From assembly GCA_038203955.1 (NCBI GenBank), contig JBBRDK010000006.1, forward strand, positions 1-64,000: a DNA stretch of 64,000 nucleotides, written 5' to 3'. Each line of letters begins with the position of its first letter. The first letter of the stretch is position 1. The translations under genes were made by a program, and so were the position numbers. The DNA is from JALYUA01 sp038203955. GTDB lineage: Bacteria; Acidobacteriota; Thermoanaerobaculia; UBA5066; Gp7-AA6. Under the pieces are notes generated by a model. The model made no database searches, had not been told where the DNA came from, and was given only the letters and a program-made list of their open reading frames with translations. Below are positions 51,501-59,700 of the stretch, in pieces.

Positions 51501-51799
51501 GGACCGAACGCGAGAGAACCCTCGCGGCGATCTGGGCCGAAGTCCTGCATCTCGATCGGGTCGGAATTTGCGACGACGTCTTCGATCTCGGCGGCGATTC
51601 GCTCTTGATCTTCCAGATCTCGACACGCGCGAACCGGGCGGGCTTCGAAATCGCCCCGAGAGATCTCTTTGCGCACCGCACCATTCTGGAGCTCACACAA
51701 GCCCTCGCGATGAAAGAGAGCGAGCCGTCGGCGCCCGAGCGGACTCCCCTGGTGGCGATGTCTCGCGACGCGCATCGAGTGAGGCGGGCGAGCTTGTGA
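42503..51799 (+). CDS. hybrid PKS-NRPS: KS-AT-ACP-aminotransferase-C-A-MT-T
   Basis: 3098 residues from a GTG overlapping the A-T stop (ATG 42470 is the alternative). KS about 10-430 with C189 (TGCSTS), HGTGTP and KPNVGH. AT about 535-885 with S636 (GHSVGE) and HAFH near 731, which points to malonyl-CoA. ACP S979 (GFDSL). Class III aminotransferase about 1125-1570, PLP K1417, as in mycosubtilin/iturin synthases. C domain with H1747-H1748-LAS-D1752-G. A domain about 2066-2510 plus C-terminal part near 2970, code DILQLGMIW plus Lys, like glycine. An N-methyltransferase (LEIGCGTG near 2590) is inserted before A10. Carrier S3033. No KR, DH or ER. It would extend the starter by malonate, aminate the beta-keto group and add N-methylglycine. 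Confidence 0.93.
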   Translation: MSGVRDGNLRDAIAIVGMAGRFPGADSVSHLWENLQAGRESISVLTDAELLESGIDASMLADPLYVKARGVLEDVDLFDASFFGFTPKEAELTDPQHRLFLETCWRALEDAGCNPEAFDGAIGVFGGMSMNTYLLAARGKDPGFWKDLTESYQIGEYPSVLGNDYNFLATRVSYKLNLTGPSLDVQTGCSTSLVAVCLACRALLQHDCDAALAGGVSITFPQKRGYLYQEGAMGSPDGKCRAFDAAAGGTVFGSGVGIVVLKRLSDAVANRDSIVAVIRGFALNNDGASKVGYMAPSVEGQAAVIATAQAVADVDAESIGYVETHGTGTPLGDPIEIAGLTRAFRSATSAKGFCAIGSVKPNVGHLDIASGVTGLMKAALAVRTGRIPPSLHFERSNPAIDFADSPFFVNTQLSEWSNTARPRRAGVSAFGVGGTNAHVVLEEAPVPEPPAIRSCELLVLSAKTPTGLDAAAANLARHLAEKPEANLGNVAFTLQAGRKNFAHRRALVCADVAEAVSDLTRPSGRAVARGGDVPVSSVAFLFPGQGSQYPGMAREIYESEERFRQEVDLCVGLLGPELAKNLRDLLLAPPAEGEPSEKSAIHRTGLAQPALFVVEYALARLWESWGVRPSAMLGHSVGEFVAATLAGVFSLEDALALVAARGRMIEELPEGSMLAVRMEEGQLATVARPGLSLAAVNAPSLCVLSGPPDVIDGLQKELAERGIAQRRLQTSHAFHSEMMDPVVAPFEDLVNSVRLQPPSIPIVSGVTGTWVRAEEATDPAYWSAHLRKPVHFARGVATLLNEKGRALLEVGPGQTLSLHAKRHPAKTSGHVVLSSLGHPENRESERACLLRAAGQLWVSRVAIDWQGLQAGRDLGRVPLPTYPFERSRHWIGTRLEDTTSGIGTHGGPQIASLPTRAEGAVAFPTKAELPMMNDANPASAAFRHPRLLSRVQKVFGDLAGLPPGEVPPSATFLEAGFDSLFLTQASQHLQKEFGIRIAFRQLLGDQSTPDALASFLDAQLPAEIALLTPTSVAAVAEPPANSPRPAAGAAPAAGSSGVLERILTEQLRVMSRQLEMLRGDIPELAPPEETASVPTTSLPNPEGPVPAQFESAGEKPAFKPFGPYKPIERGAGDALSETARRYLTGFIERYSRKTAKSKRLAEEHRSHFADPRVVAGFRRDWKEIVYPIVATGSSGSRIRDVDGNEYVDLLMGFGLNLFGHSPSFVTEAVAEQLRKGVEIGPQSPLAGEVARLISEFTGMERVTFCNTGSEAVMAAIRLARTVTGRDPIALFSGAYHGTFDEVLVRGVRSGGVHKSFPIAPGIPAAKVENVLVLDYGTEESLRILESRIGQLAAILVEPVQSRHPDLQPREFLRKLREMTEKSGTALIFDEVITGFRVHPGGAQAWFGIQADLATYGKVLGGGLPLGVVAGKGAFMDALDGGIWQFGDDSFPETGVTFFAGTFVRHPLAMAAALAVLHRLKAAGPSLQEGLNDKAAWLAGELNAVFERNHVPSRVEHFGSILYFGFSNDHRLASLLFYHLREKGVHIWEGFPCFVTEAHSQEDLEFIVRSFDASATEMRAGGLLPSSDDGRGRGDAVPRPMEVVAATAPESPDSAASSLTESQKEVWLACQMGSEASCAFNEGISLRFRGTLEVSALREALQDLVDRHDALRTKFDADGELQRVVAAASVPLTITDLSEWKRGDAQVRSRQIVLEEARTPFDLTRGPLLRGRLVRLATDLHDLVLTAHHLASDGWSTNVLLRELASLYSARRESIANDLPAASRFRDFAAREAARRRGPKASATEAYWLGEFASPAPVLDLPTDRPRPAVKTYAGATIRRTVSGSLAKAVRQAGAREGCTLFATLFAVFTALLHRLTGQEDLVVGIPAAGQAGDGCEDVVGHCVNFLPIRSRAPKDVEFRTHLRSIRKTILDAFEHQDYTYGSLIQALALPRDPSRLPLIEAQFNLERVGAGSDWSGLAVDVDTNPKSFVNDDVFLNVVETADGLVLDCDFNTDLFDAGTVERWLGYFEKLLEGIVEDASRSLSALPLCGEAERKQVLVEWNRTRRRLSKAGCAHQLFEVQALRAPEAIALSFRDERVTYAELNVRANRLANHLASFGVARGVVVGLCLERSPDLVVAILAILKAGGAYVPLDPSHPSERRAAILEDVGAPFLLIDEDEDVPVPAATRVIRLRAEREKISEASAETPGATPAAEDLAYVIYTSGSTGKPKGVAIAHRSLVNLLEAMRESPGIGRTDTLLAVTTVSFDIAALELLLPLTAGARTALAPPEASSDGSRLSEELFRSQATILQATPATWRLLIDSGWKGQSNLKLLCGGEPLSRDLADALLARGGSLWNMYGPTETTIWSAAGRVAAGEGAPRIGPPIANTRLYVLDEELRPVPIGVRGEVFIGGEGLARGYWKLPELTERNFLPDPFRSERGARLYRTGDLGRFRSDGTIELSGRRDRQVKVRGYRIELSEVEAALSSHAAVREAAVTVREDSPGDRRLVAYIVPEAADLRDVEAEWQAEMSAQWRAQYGSAIRERDPGSDAHPDPSLSLYGWTGLGNVAEELDAWLAPIAEEILAWSPRRVLEIGCGTGLLLERLAPACRFYSGTDLSEEALDSLRARLALSDLPAKRVGLRRRMADDFEGIEPGSFDTVIVNSVVEYLPSVESLLRVVEGAIRTVGKGGRVFLGDVPSLPMWETFHAAAQLAHASDELPVKELSERVRHAVSQGSRLLVDPDFFRALKHSVPGIDRVEVRLSRGRFSDEASRLHADAYYDVILHVGEPTPDKGQVGRERVTLDWEEEPLALSTLETLFTAETDSVLVLGVPILRLVAQAKTLELLETGEGGVAETVGDLRERLRDVSGADLAPIGDLAESRGYSMDRVWSGSGRSGRCDLLFRRALAKTGVSLSPGLSKEVPGPRPWHEYANSPARSALARRLVPELRSFVKQKLPAFMVPAAIEILEVLPLTANGKVDHRALPRPQRLHALAEETFRAPRTERERTLAAIWAEVLHLDRVGICDDVFDLGGDSLLIFQISTRANRAGFEIAPRDLFAHRTILELTQALAMKESEPSAPERTPLVAMSRDAHRVRRASL

Positions 51800-51839
51800 T
51801 TTACGAGAAGAAGGCCGGGACTCCGGCATAGCGATCCGA

Positions 51840-54800
51840 ATGGGAAGACCTGCTCGGTCCCTGGCGCCTCCCGCCGCGGAGACATCACCGGTTGCTGCCG
51901 CCGCGACAGAGGACGTCTTCGTTTTTCCCGCGTCATTCGCCCAGCAGCGTTTCTGGTTCGTCGATCAATACAACCCCGGGACCACCGCGTACTGCCTTCC
52001 GATCCTGCTGCGCGTCGCCGGGAACCTCAATCCGAACGTCCTCGAGCGGGTCTTGAACGAGATTGTCCGGCGTCACGAGATCCTCAGGACGACGTTTTCC
52101 CTGTCGCAGTGGGAGCTCGTGCAGGTGATCTCCCCGTCGGCTCGCCTGACGCTGCCTCTCGTCGACCTGTCGTACATTCCCGAGCCGGAGCGCGAAGCGC
52201 GCGCCTTCGATCAGGCGCGGGAAGAGAGCCGGAGAGCCTTCGACCTGCGTCAGGGACCGCTCTTCCGGGCTCATCTCTGGCGGCTGTCCGATCGCGATCA
52301 TCTGTTCCTGCTCGACATGCATCACATCGTTGCGGACGGGTGGTCCTTCTCCGTCCTGCTCCACGAGCTCGCCGTTCTCTACGATGCTTTTGAGAAGGGC
52401 CGCGACTCGCCGCTGCCGGACTTATCCATCCAATACGCGGATTTCGCTCAGTGGCAACGCGATCGGACGCAGGAGGAGGGACAGGATGGCGATCTCTCCT
52501 TCTGGAAAGCGGAACTTGCGGGAGCGCCTCCGATGCTCGATTTGCGGTCGGACCACCCGCGGCCATCGCGACAGACCTTTTCCGGAGCCTACGAGACCGA
52601 GCTCCTGCCCGCCGGTCTGACCCACAGGATCAAAGCTTTGTCCCGACGAGAGGGCTTCACGCCTTTCATGACCCTGCTGGCCGCCTTCTTCGCGGTCCTC
52701 TACCGTTACACGGGCCAGACCGACATGGTTGTGGGCTCGCCCATCGCAAATCGCTCCCGCTTCGAGCTCGAGCCTCTCATCGGCCTCTTCATGAACACGC
52801 TCGTCCTCCGCGCCGACCTTTCCGGAAACCCGACCTTCCGTGAGCTCCTCGCTCGAGTCGGGCGCGTCTGTGTGGGCGCCTATTCGCACCAGGACATGCC
52901 GTTCGAGAAGCTCGTCGAAGAGCTCAAGCCGCCGAGAGATCCGAGTCGCAATCCCGTTTTTCAATCGATGTTCGTGTATCAGAAAGCCTTCATTCAGCCC
53001 TTCGCGGCAGGAGACCTCCGATTCACACCGATCAAGGCGGACCGTGGCGGCGCATTGACGGATCTCTCCCTGTTCGTCATCGACCGGCAAGACGGTTTCA
53101 CGACCGGCATCGAGCACAACACCGACCTGTTCGATGCCTCCTCGATCCGACGCATGCTCGGTCATTTCCGCACTCTGCTCCAGGCGGTCGTAGAGAATCC
53201 CGAGCTCCGGATCGATGCGATCCCGTTGTTGACGCCTGTCGAGCGCCGCCAGTTGCTCATCGAGTGGAACGAGACCGAATCCGAATTTCCGAAGGACCAG
53301 TGCCTGCACCAGCTCTTCGAGGCACAGGTCGAGAAGACTCCCGACGCGGTTGCGCTTCTGTTCGAAGGACACGGATTGACCTACCGCGAATTAAACGCCC
53401 GCTCCAATCGTCTGGCCCGGTATCTCGCCCGGATGGGCGTGGGGCCGGAAACGCGAGCCGGCGTCTGCTTGCCGCGGTCCCCCGAGATGGTCATCGGACT
53501 GCTGGCGGTTCTGAAGGCGGGCGGCGCCTATATCCCGCTCGACCCCGCCTACCCGCGCGAACGATTGGCGTTCCTGCTCGAAGACGCAGCCCCTTCCGTC
53601 GTTGTGTCGCAGGGCACGATCGCCGGAGCGATCCCCTTTGCCGGAAGCGTCGTCTCTCTGGACTCGATCGGCCGGCAACTCGACCGAGAATGCGAGGAAA
53701 ACCTGGCAAACGGCGTCACGCCCGATGACCTCGCCTATCTGATCTACACCTCGGGGTCGACAGGCAGGCCGAAGGCCGCCATGATTCCGCATCGAGGCGT
53801 CGTCAACTACCTGACGTGGTGCGTCCCCGCCTACTCGGTCGCATCCGGCCGGGGGGCGCCGGTGCAGTCCCCCCTCTCCTTCGATCTGACGGTGACCTCG
53901 CTTTTTGCGCCGCTCGTCTGTGGCGGGACGGTGCATCTCCTCGCCGAAAAGCCGGCAGGGGCGGCGCTCGCCGAGCTGTTTGACGAACCCGGAGACTGGA
54001 GTCTCGTCAAGACGACACCGACCGAGCTCGAGCTCTTGAGCCGGCAGGTCATGGCCGGGAACGCTTCCAGGCGAACGCGCGCCTTCGTGGTGGGAGGCGA
54101 GAGCCTGGCGGGCGAGATGCTCGGCTTCTGGCGCGGCGCGGCTCCGGACACGAAAGTCTTCAACGAGTACGGTCCGACGGAAACCGTCGTCGGATGCTGC
54201 GTCTACGAGGTCGGCGCGGCACCCCACGCCGGGCCGGTTCCGATCGGCCGCCCGATCGCGAACACGCGGCTCTACATTCTCGGGCCGGACGGGCAGCCGG
54301 TTCCGATCGGCGTCGTCGGAGAGCTCTGCATCGCCGGAGCCGGGGTGGCGCGAGGATACTGGAACCGGCCGGATCTGACGGCCGAACGGTTCGTTCCCGA
54401 CCCGTTCGGGAAGCCCGGCTCCCGGATGTACCGCTCAGGCGATTTCGCGCGATACCGGTCCGACGGGAACATCGAATACGTGGGACGCCGCGACTCGCAG
54501 GTGAAGCTGCGGGGCTATCGCATCGAGCTCGGAGAGATCGAGGCGGCGCTCGAAGGACATCCAGCGGTGCGCCGGTCCGCGGTGCTCGCGCGGGAAGATG
54601 CGCCAGGCGAGAAGAGGCTCGTGGCCTATGTGGAGGCGGGACCGGCGAGCGCGGTGACCGAGACGCAGCTTCGCGCCTTCCTGAAGGAAAGGTTGCCGGC
54701 GCACATGGTTCCGTCGGCGTTCCTGATTCTCGAGAGCCTTCCTCAGAGCCCGAACGGAAAGATCGATCGACGAGCCTTGCCCGCACCCGCTCCGACCTCC

Positions 54801-55913
54801 CGGGAAAAGGAGGCGGGCCGCATCGCTCCGTCCGACCCCGTGGAAGTCCGGCTGGCGGCGATCTGGGAAGACGTCCTCGGCGTGCGCGGCATCGGCGTCC
54901 GCGACGACTACTTCGACCTGGGGGGACACTCGCTGCTGGCTATCAAACTCTTCTCGCGGATCAGAAACGTCTTTGGACGGCATCTGCCGCTCGCGACGAT
55001 CTTTCAGGCGCCGACAATCGAACGGCTTGCCGGGATCATCCGGCAGGAGGGTTGGAAGCCGTCCTGGTTCTCGCTCGTGCCGATCCAGCCGCTCGGCGCG
55101 AAGACGCCTCTGTACCTGATTCACGCAGGCGGGGGCAACGTGCTCTTTTATATGGATCTCGTTCGCCACCTGCGCCGCGACCAGCCCGTGTACGGGTTAC
55201 AGGCTAGGGACCTGACGGAAAAGGGGAGGCGCGCAGAACGTCTTGAAGAGATGGCCGCGTTTTACGTCAAGGAGATCCGAGAGTTTCAGCCGGAAGGGCC
55301 GTACTACCTCGGGGGGGCTTCCTATGGGGGCCTGATCGCATTCGAGATGGCGCAACAGCTTCTTCGGCAGGGACAGGAGGTCGGCATGGTCGCGCTGCTG
55401 GACACCTGGGGGCCCGATTATCCAAGCCGCCATCCCGACGAACACTCGCTCCGAGTCCGTCTGATCCGGCTGTCGGAACGAGTGTCCCTCCACGTCGGCA
55501 ACATTATTGCGACGGAGGGGAACCGCGCGAAAGCCGGTTACGTCACGTGGAAGACCAGCGTCCTGCTGGACACGATGCGCAAGGAGATGCTGCGCCGCGC
55601 CGAAAGGGTTCGGAAACTCCTGGGGCTCCCTCGAGCCTTCCGCGTGCTGGAGGCTCGCATCGGAGAGGCCAAATCCCGTTATGTTCCGCAGGTCTATGCC
55701 GGCAGGTTGACGCTCTTTCGGGCGACCACGCAGCCGGCGGGATACGGCTACGACGGGGATCTCGGATGGACACGCGTCGCGCGCGGCGGCGTGGAAGTGC
55801 ACGAGATCCCCGGTCACCACGGCTCCATCGTCCACGAGCCGCGAGTCCCGATTCTGGCAGAGCGGTTGACGCGCTGCCTGGACGAGCTCGCTGCGAATAA
55901 ATCCTCGGCTTAA
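51840..55913 (+). CDS. NRPS module C-A-T-TE (asparagine-like)
   Basis: 1357 residues, starting 40 nt after the hybrid synthase. C domain about 25-450 with H161-H162-IVA-D166-G167 (LCL type). A domain about 470-970, code DLTKVGEVG plus Lys, matching asparagine codes. Carrier S1031 in DLGGHSLLAI. A type I thioesterase about 1080-1350 has S1161 in GASYGG and the catalytic His in GHHGS (1326-1327). The thioesterase would release the product by hydrolysis or cyclisation, so this should be the last module of the line although another module lies downstream. The N-terminal 25 residues are Ala/Pro-rich and may be a docking tail. Confidence 0.93.
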   Translation: MGRPARSLAPPAAETSPVAAAATEDVFVFPASFAQQRFWFVDQYNPGTTAYCLPILLRVAGNLNPNVLERVLNEIVRRHEILRTTFSLSQWELVQVISPSARLTLPLVDLSYIPEPEREARAFDQAREESRRAFDLRQGPLFRAHLWRLSDRDHLFLLDMHHIVADGWSFSVLLHELAVLYDAFEKGRDSPLPDLSIQYADFAQWQRDRTQEEGQDGDLSFWKAELAGAPPMLDLRSDHPRPSRQTFSGAYETELLPAGLTHRIKALSRREGFTPFMTLLAAFFAVLYRYTGQTDMVVGSPIANRSRFELEPLIGLFMNTLVLRADLSGNPTFRELLARVGRVCVGAYSHQDMPFEKLVEELKPPRDPSRNPVFQSMFVYQKAFIQPFAAGDLRFTPIKADRGGALTDLSLFVIDRQDGFTTGIEHNTDLFDASSIRRMLGHFRTLLQAVVENPELRIDAIPLLTPVERRQLLIEWNETESEFPKDQCLHQLFEAQVEKTPDAVALLFEGHGLTYRELNARSNRLARYLARMGVGPETRAGVCLPRSPEMVIGLLAVLKAGGAYIPLDPAYPRERLAFLLEDAAPSVVVSQGTIAGAIPFAGSVVSLDSIGRQLDRECEENLANGVTPDDLAYLIYTSGSTGRPKAAMIPHRGVVNYLTWCVPAYSVASGRGAPVQSPLSFDLTVTSLFAPLVCGGTVHLLAEKPAGAALAELFDEPGDWSLVKTTPTELELLSRQVMAGNASRRTRAFVVGGESLAGEMLGFWRGAAPDTKVFNEYGPTETVVGCCVYEVGAAPHAGPVPIGRPIANTRLYILGPDGQPVPIGVVGELCIAGAGVARGYWNRPDLTAERFVPDPFGKPGSRMYRSGDFARYRSDGNIEYVGRRDSQVKLRGYRIELGEIEAALEGHPAVRRSAVLAREDAPGEKRLVAYVEAGPASAVTETQLRAFLKERLPAHMVPSAFLILESLPQSPNGKIDRRALPAPAPTSREKEAGRIAPSDPVEVRLAAIWEDVLGVRGIGVRDDYFDLGGHSLLAIKLFSRIRNVFGRHLPLATIFQAPTIERLAGIIRQEGWKPSWFSLVPIQPLGAKTPLYLIHAGGGNVLFYMDLVRHLRRDQPVYGLQARDLTEKGRRAERLEEMAAFYVKEIREFQPEGPYYLGGASYGGLIAFEMAQQLLRQGQEVGMVALLDTWGPDYPSRHPDEHSLRVRLIRLSERVSLHVGNIIATEGNRAKAGYVTWKTSVLLDTMRKEMLRRAERVRKLLGLPRAFRVLEARIGEAKSRYVPQVYAGRLTLFRATTQPAGYGYDGDLGWTRVARGGVEVHEIPGHHGSIVHEPRVPILAERLTRCLDELAANKSSA

Positions 55914-56011
55914 CCGTTGGCGGGCTCTCGGTGGAAGGGAGAGCGATAAAGACGTGGCGGCGACGTGGGCGTGGAGGCCGGCGCGCTGATATCCTCCTCG
56001 CCCGCTAACCT

Positions 56012-56088
56012 GGGCCGTTAGCTCAGTCGGTTAGAGCATCGGCCTTTTAAGCCGGTGGTCCTGGGTTCGAGTCCCAGACGGCCCACCA
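56012..56088 (+). tRNA. tRNA-Lys (TTT)
   Basis: A full cloverleaf including the encoded CCA. Acceptor stem GGGCCGT with ACGGCCC, D arm GCTC/GAGC, anticodon loop CTTTTAA (anticodon TTT), T-loop GGTTCGAGTCC. It lies between two NRPS genes on the same strand. Confidence 0.95.
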
Positions 56089-56526
56089 ACCTGGACCTCA
56101 CGAATCCGCACCGGAATCCAGTAAGCACTCTTCTCTCCTTGCCCCGGAGAATTCTCAATTCGATTTCAGCGCCGGACCGATGGCGCTCTCTCCCGATGGA
56201 CGCATCCGGCCGTGATTTGCCGGGCGAGAGAAGTTTCCGTTCGCCGCTCCCGGTAGTCCCCAGCTCCTGCGCCTCAAACCTAAGTGGGTCGAGACTCTCC
56301 CGTCAGGGGTATCTCGATTCCCCGAGTCTCTTTCTGCGGCTCTTCGAGATGCCGGACCTCTGGAAGACGGCCTCCCGCTCGGTTAGCTGGACGGGGCGTC
56401 TGCCGCGGAAACGGTTGCAGAATAAGACCTTCTCGCTCCGGGCTCGGCGCGTCGAACAAACCTCCCGAGTTCTTTCCCTCCTGCGGATCTTTCCCGGCAC
56501 GAGTTTTGCTCGGTCGACGTAAACCC
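56089..56526. other. 438-nt region without a supported gene
   Basis: Between tRNA-Lys and the fourth copy of the conserved element. Several overlapping open frames exist, but none has coding character or an RBS, and one runs through the tRNA. The sequence is less GC-rich near 56100-56170. I see no terminator or mobile element. It may carry the promoter for the last NRPS unit. Confidence 0.5.
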
Positions 56527-56751
56527 ATGAACAATCAAGACGCAACGCCGGGTACCTCCCGAGCGAAGGTCTGCGTCGAGCGCCTTGCCGGGGGTTTCGA
56601 TCGGTCCCTGCGGGACCTGATCGCACACTGCCGCTCGGCTGAGGCGGGAGGCTACAGGCCATCGGACGTTCCGACGGCCCGCTTGAGCCCGAAGGACCTC
56701 GACAAACTCGTCGCGGAAGTCAAAACCTCCGATCCGCGCCCTCGCCAGTGA
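56527..56751 (+). CDS. 74-residue NRPS fragment/helper with conserved ATPGTSRAKV N-terminus
   Basis: MNNQD, ATPGTSRAKV, then LRDLIAHCRSAEAGGYRPSD and ARLSPKDLDKLVAEV. The second part is the stretch that normally closes an epimerisation or condensation-type domain and leads into the next C domain of an NRPS (HCR..GGYTPSDFPLA.L...ELD). Here it is a separate protein whose TGA overlaps the GTG of the C-A-T gene. It may act as a docking or helper peptide, or it is the remnant of a lost upstream module to which the leader element became joined. The N-terminal element is shared with the three ORFs at 38571-38956. Confidence 0.6.
   Translation: MNNQDATPGTSRAKVCVERLAGGFDRSLRDLIAHCRSAEAGGYRPSDVPTARLSPKDLDKLVAEVKTSDPRPRQ
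56542..56570. repeat. conserved 29-nt element, copy 4
   Basis: Differs from copy 1 at two positions (ACGCCGG for ACGGCGG; CCGAGC for CCGGGC). It lies 15 nt after an A-rich ATG start, as in copies 1 and 3, and 18 kb from them. Confidence 0.85.
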
Positions 56752-59700
56752 AGCCCGCACCCTTCGAGGACGTGTACGAGCTTTCGCCGATGCAGCAGGG
56801 CCTCCTCTTTCACACACTCTACGATCCAGCGGCCGACCCCTATTTCAAGCAGTCCGTTCTCACCCTGCGCGGGGATCTTGACGGCGAACGCTTCGCCCAG
56901 GCATGGCAACGGGTCGCCGCACGTCACGTGATCCTGAGAACCTCCTTCCACTGGGAGGGCCTGGAGAAACCGGTCCAGGTCGTCCATCCCAATGCGCAGG
57001 TGCCCGTCGAGTCGCTGGACTGCCGCGGCCTGTCTCTCGACGCGCAGCAGCACCGCCTCGAAGTCTTTCTTCTGGAAGACCGGAAGAAAGGCTTCGATCT
57101 GGCCTCTCAGCCGCTTCTCAGGGTGACCCTGCTCCGAACGGCCGAGGACCTCCACGAGTGCGTTCTGAGCTTTCAGCACCTCGTGCTCGACCGCTGGTCG
57201 CGCTCGCTCGTTCTGAGGGAGGTTTTCGCCGAGTACGCGGCCGGCAGCCGCGGCGAGGACGCCGGACTTTCGCCGGCGGTCTCTTATGGCGAATACATCG
57301 CGTGGATTCAGGGGACAGATCGGAGCGGGGCGGAAGCTTTCTGGCGCAGCGCGCTCGCAGGATTCACGAGGCCGACATCGGTCCGTTTGGACGGAAGGTC
57401 CGACCCCCCGAGCGCGCAGGGGTTCGAGGAGGCGTCCATTCGCCTCTCCCCACAGGTGAGCGCCACGCTCCAGTCGTTTGCCCGGCGTCATCGACTGACG
57501 CTGAACACCCTCATTCAGGGAGCCTGGGCGGTCCTGGCGAGCCGCTACAGTGGTGAGGAAGACGTGCTCTTCGGCGCGACCGTGTCGGGTCGTCCCGCGT
57601 CACTCCCCGAAGTCGAATCCATGGTCGGGCTCTTCATCAATACCCTCCCGGTGCGGGTCCGCGTCCCGCAGAGTGGAAAACTCATCGACTGGCTGCGGAG
57701 ACTTCAGGAAGAGTTCCTGGAGCTGAGGCAGTACGAGCACAGCTCGCTCGTGGACATCCAGGGCTGGAGCGAGGTGCCCCGCGGCACACCCCTCTTCGAG
57801 AGCCTGGTGGTATTCGAGAACGTCGGTGGCGATTTCGATTCCCTTTCGGGCGACGGCCCTCTGAAGGTTCTGCGCTTTCGCTCGCCCGGCGGCTGGACGA
57901 ACTACCCACTGACCCTCCTGGCGCTTCCAGGGGAGCGGCTGTTTTTGCGGATCCTCTTTGATCGCTCGGTCTTCGACGCCCCCTCTATCCTGCGGATGCT
58001 CGGACACCTCGCGACGCTGCTCGAAGGCATGGCGGCGGACCCCGATCAGCCTCTGTCGCGTTTGCCACTGCTGACGCAGCTCGAGCGTCGTCATCTCCTT
58101 TTCGACTGGAATCAGACGGCGCGAGCGTTCCCGCACGAGAAGACGGTGCATGGGTTGTTCGAGGAGCAGGCGCAGGAATCGCCCGATGCGCAAGCGGTCG
58201 TCTTTGATCAACAGCGGCTGAGCTATAGAGAGTTGAACGAGCGTGCGAACCGATTGGCCCGGTTTCTCAGGAGGCAGGGGGTGGGGCCGGAAGTGCTGGT
58301 CGGTTTGTGCGTGGAGCGGTCGGTGGAAATGGTGGTCGGGATCCTGGGGATCTTGAAGGCGGGTGGCGCGTACGTCCCCCTGGATCCTCACTATCCGAGG
58401 GAACGCGTGGCGTTCATGCTGGAGGACTCCGGGGTTTCGGTGCTGCTGACGCAACGAAGCCTGGCGGATGCGCATGCGGACGGGCCTTTTAAGCGGGTGA
58501 ACCTGGACACGGAAAGGGTGCCGATCGAAAAGGAGAGCGGTGAGAACCTGGAGAGCGGCGCGCGCCCGGAAAACCTGGTCTACGTGATCTACACCTCGGG
58601 ATCCACGGGACTGCCCAAGGGAGTCGCCATCGAACACCGCAGCACGGTTGCGTTGCTGACGTGGGCCCGGGAGTTCTTCCATCGCGGAGAGCTCAAGGGT
58701 GTCCTCGCATCGACGTCGGTCTGCTTCGATCTGTCTGTATTCGAGTTGTTCGCCCCCCTGGTTTCCGGAGGAAGCGTGATCCTCTCCCGGAACGTACTGG
58801 AGCTTCCGGAGCTTGCCGCGCGGTCGGAAGTGACGCTTGTCAACACGGTCCCTTCGGCGATGGCCGAGTTGTTGAGGATCGGCGGTCTGCCCGAATCTGT
58901 GGCGACGGTCAATCTCGCGGGAGAGCCGCTGGCGACGGCTCTCGTGGACCAGATCGCAGGGGGGGCGCGAGCGAGGCGAGTCTTCGATTTGTACGGGCCG
59001 ACGGAGGACACGACCTATTCCACTTGTGCTCTTCGAGAAATTGGGGGCGCGGCGACGATAGGGCGACCGATCTCGAACAAGCGCGCGTACATCCTGGACA
59101 GTCAGAACGAGCCGGTGCCCGTGGGCGTCGAGGGAGACCTCAACGTGGCCGGAGCGGGAGTGGCGCGAGGTTACCTGAATCGACCCGAGCTGACGCGGGA
59201 GAGGTTCCTGCCGGACCCGTTTCACCCGGGGGAAAGGATGTACAGGACGGGGGACCGCGCTCGATTCCTGCCGGACGGGAACCTCCAGTTCGCAGGACGC
59301 CTCGACCAGCAGATCAAGATCCGAGGCTACCGCATTGAAATCGGCGAGATCGAAACAGTGCTGTCGGCGCATCCCGACGTGCGGGAATGCGCGGTGGCCG
59401 CCCGGCGAGATCCAACGAGTGGGGATCGCCTGGTTGCCTACGTCGTATGGGGCGCAGGACAACCGGCCCGCAATGACCTCCGTCTCTTTTTGAAGAGGTC
59501 TCTTCCCGATTACATGATCCCTTCGGACTTTCTTTTCCTCGACTCCCTTCCCCTGACCCCCAACGGGAAGCTCGACCGAAAGGCGTTGCCGGCCCCGGAG
59601 CAAAAGCGGCCCGTGCCCGAAGACTCTTTCGTGGCGCCGCGCACTTCCGTCGAGGACGTCGTCGCCGGAATCTGGGCTGAGGTTCTCGGGTTGCAGCCGG

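Noticed and set aside
56055..56522. A 155-codon + frame running out of the tRNA-Lys gene
   Set aside because: It overlaps the tRNA, has no RBS and shows no conserved motif; treated as non-coding.
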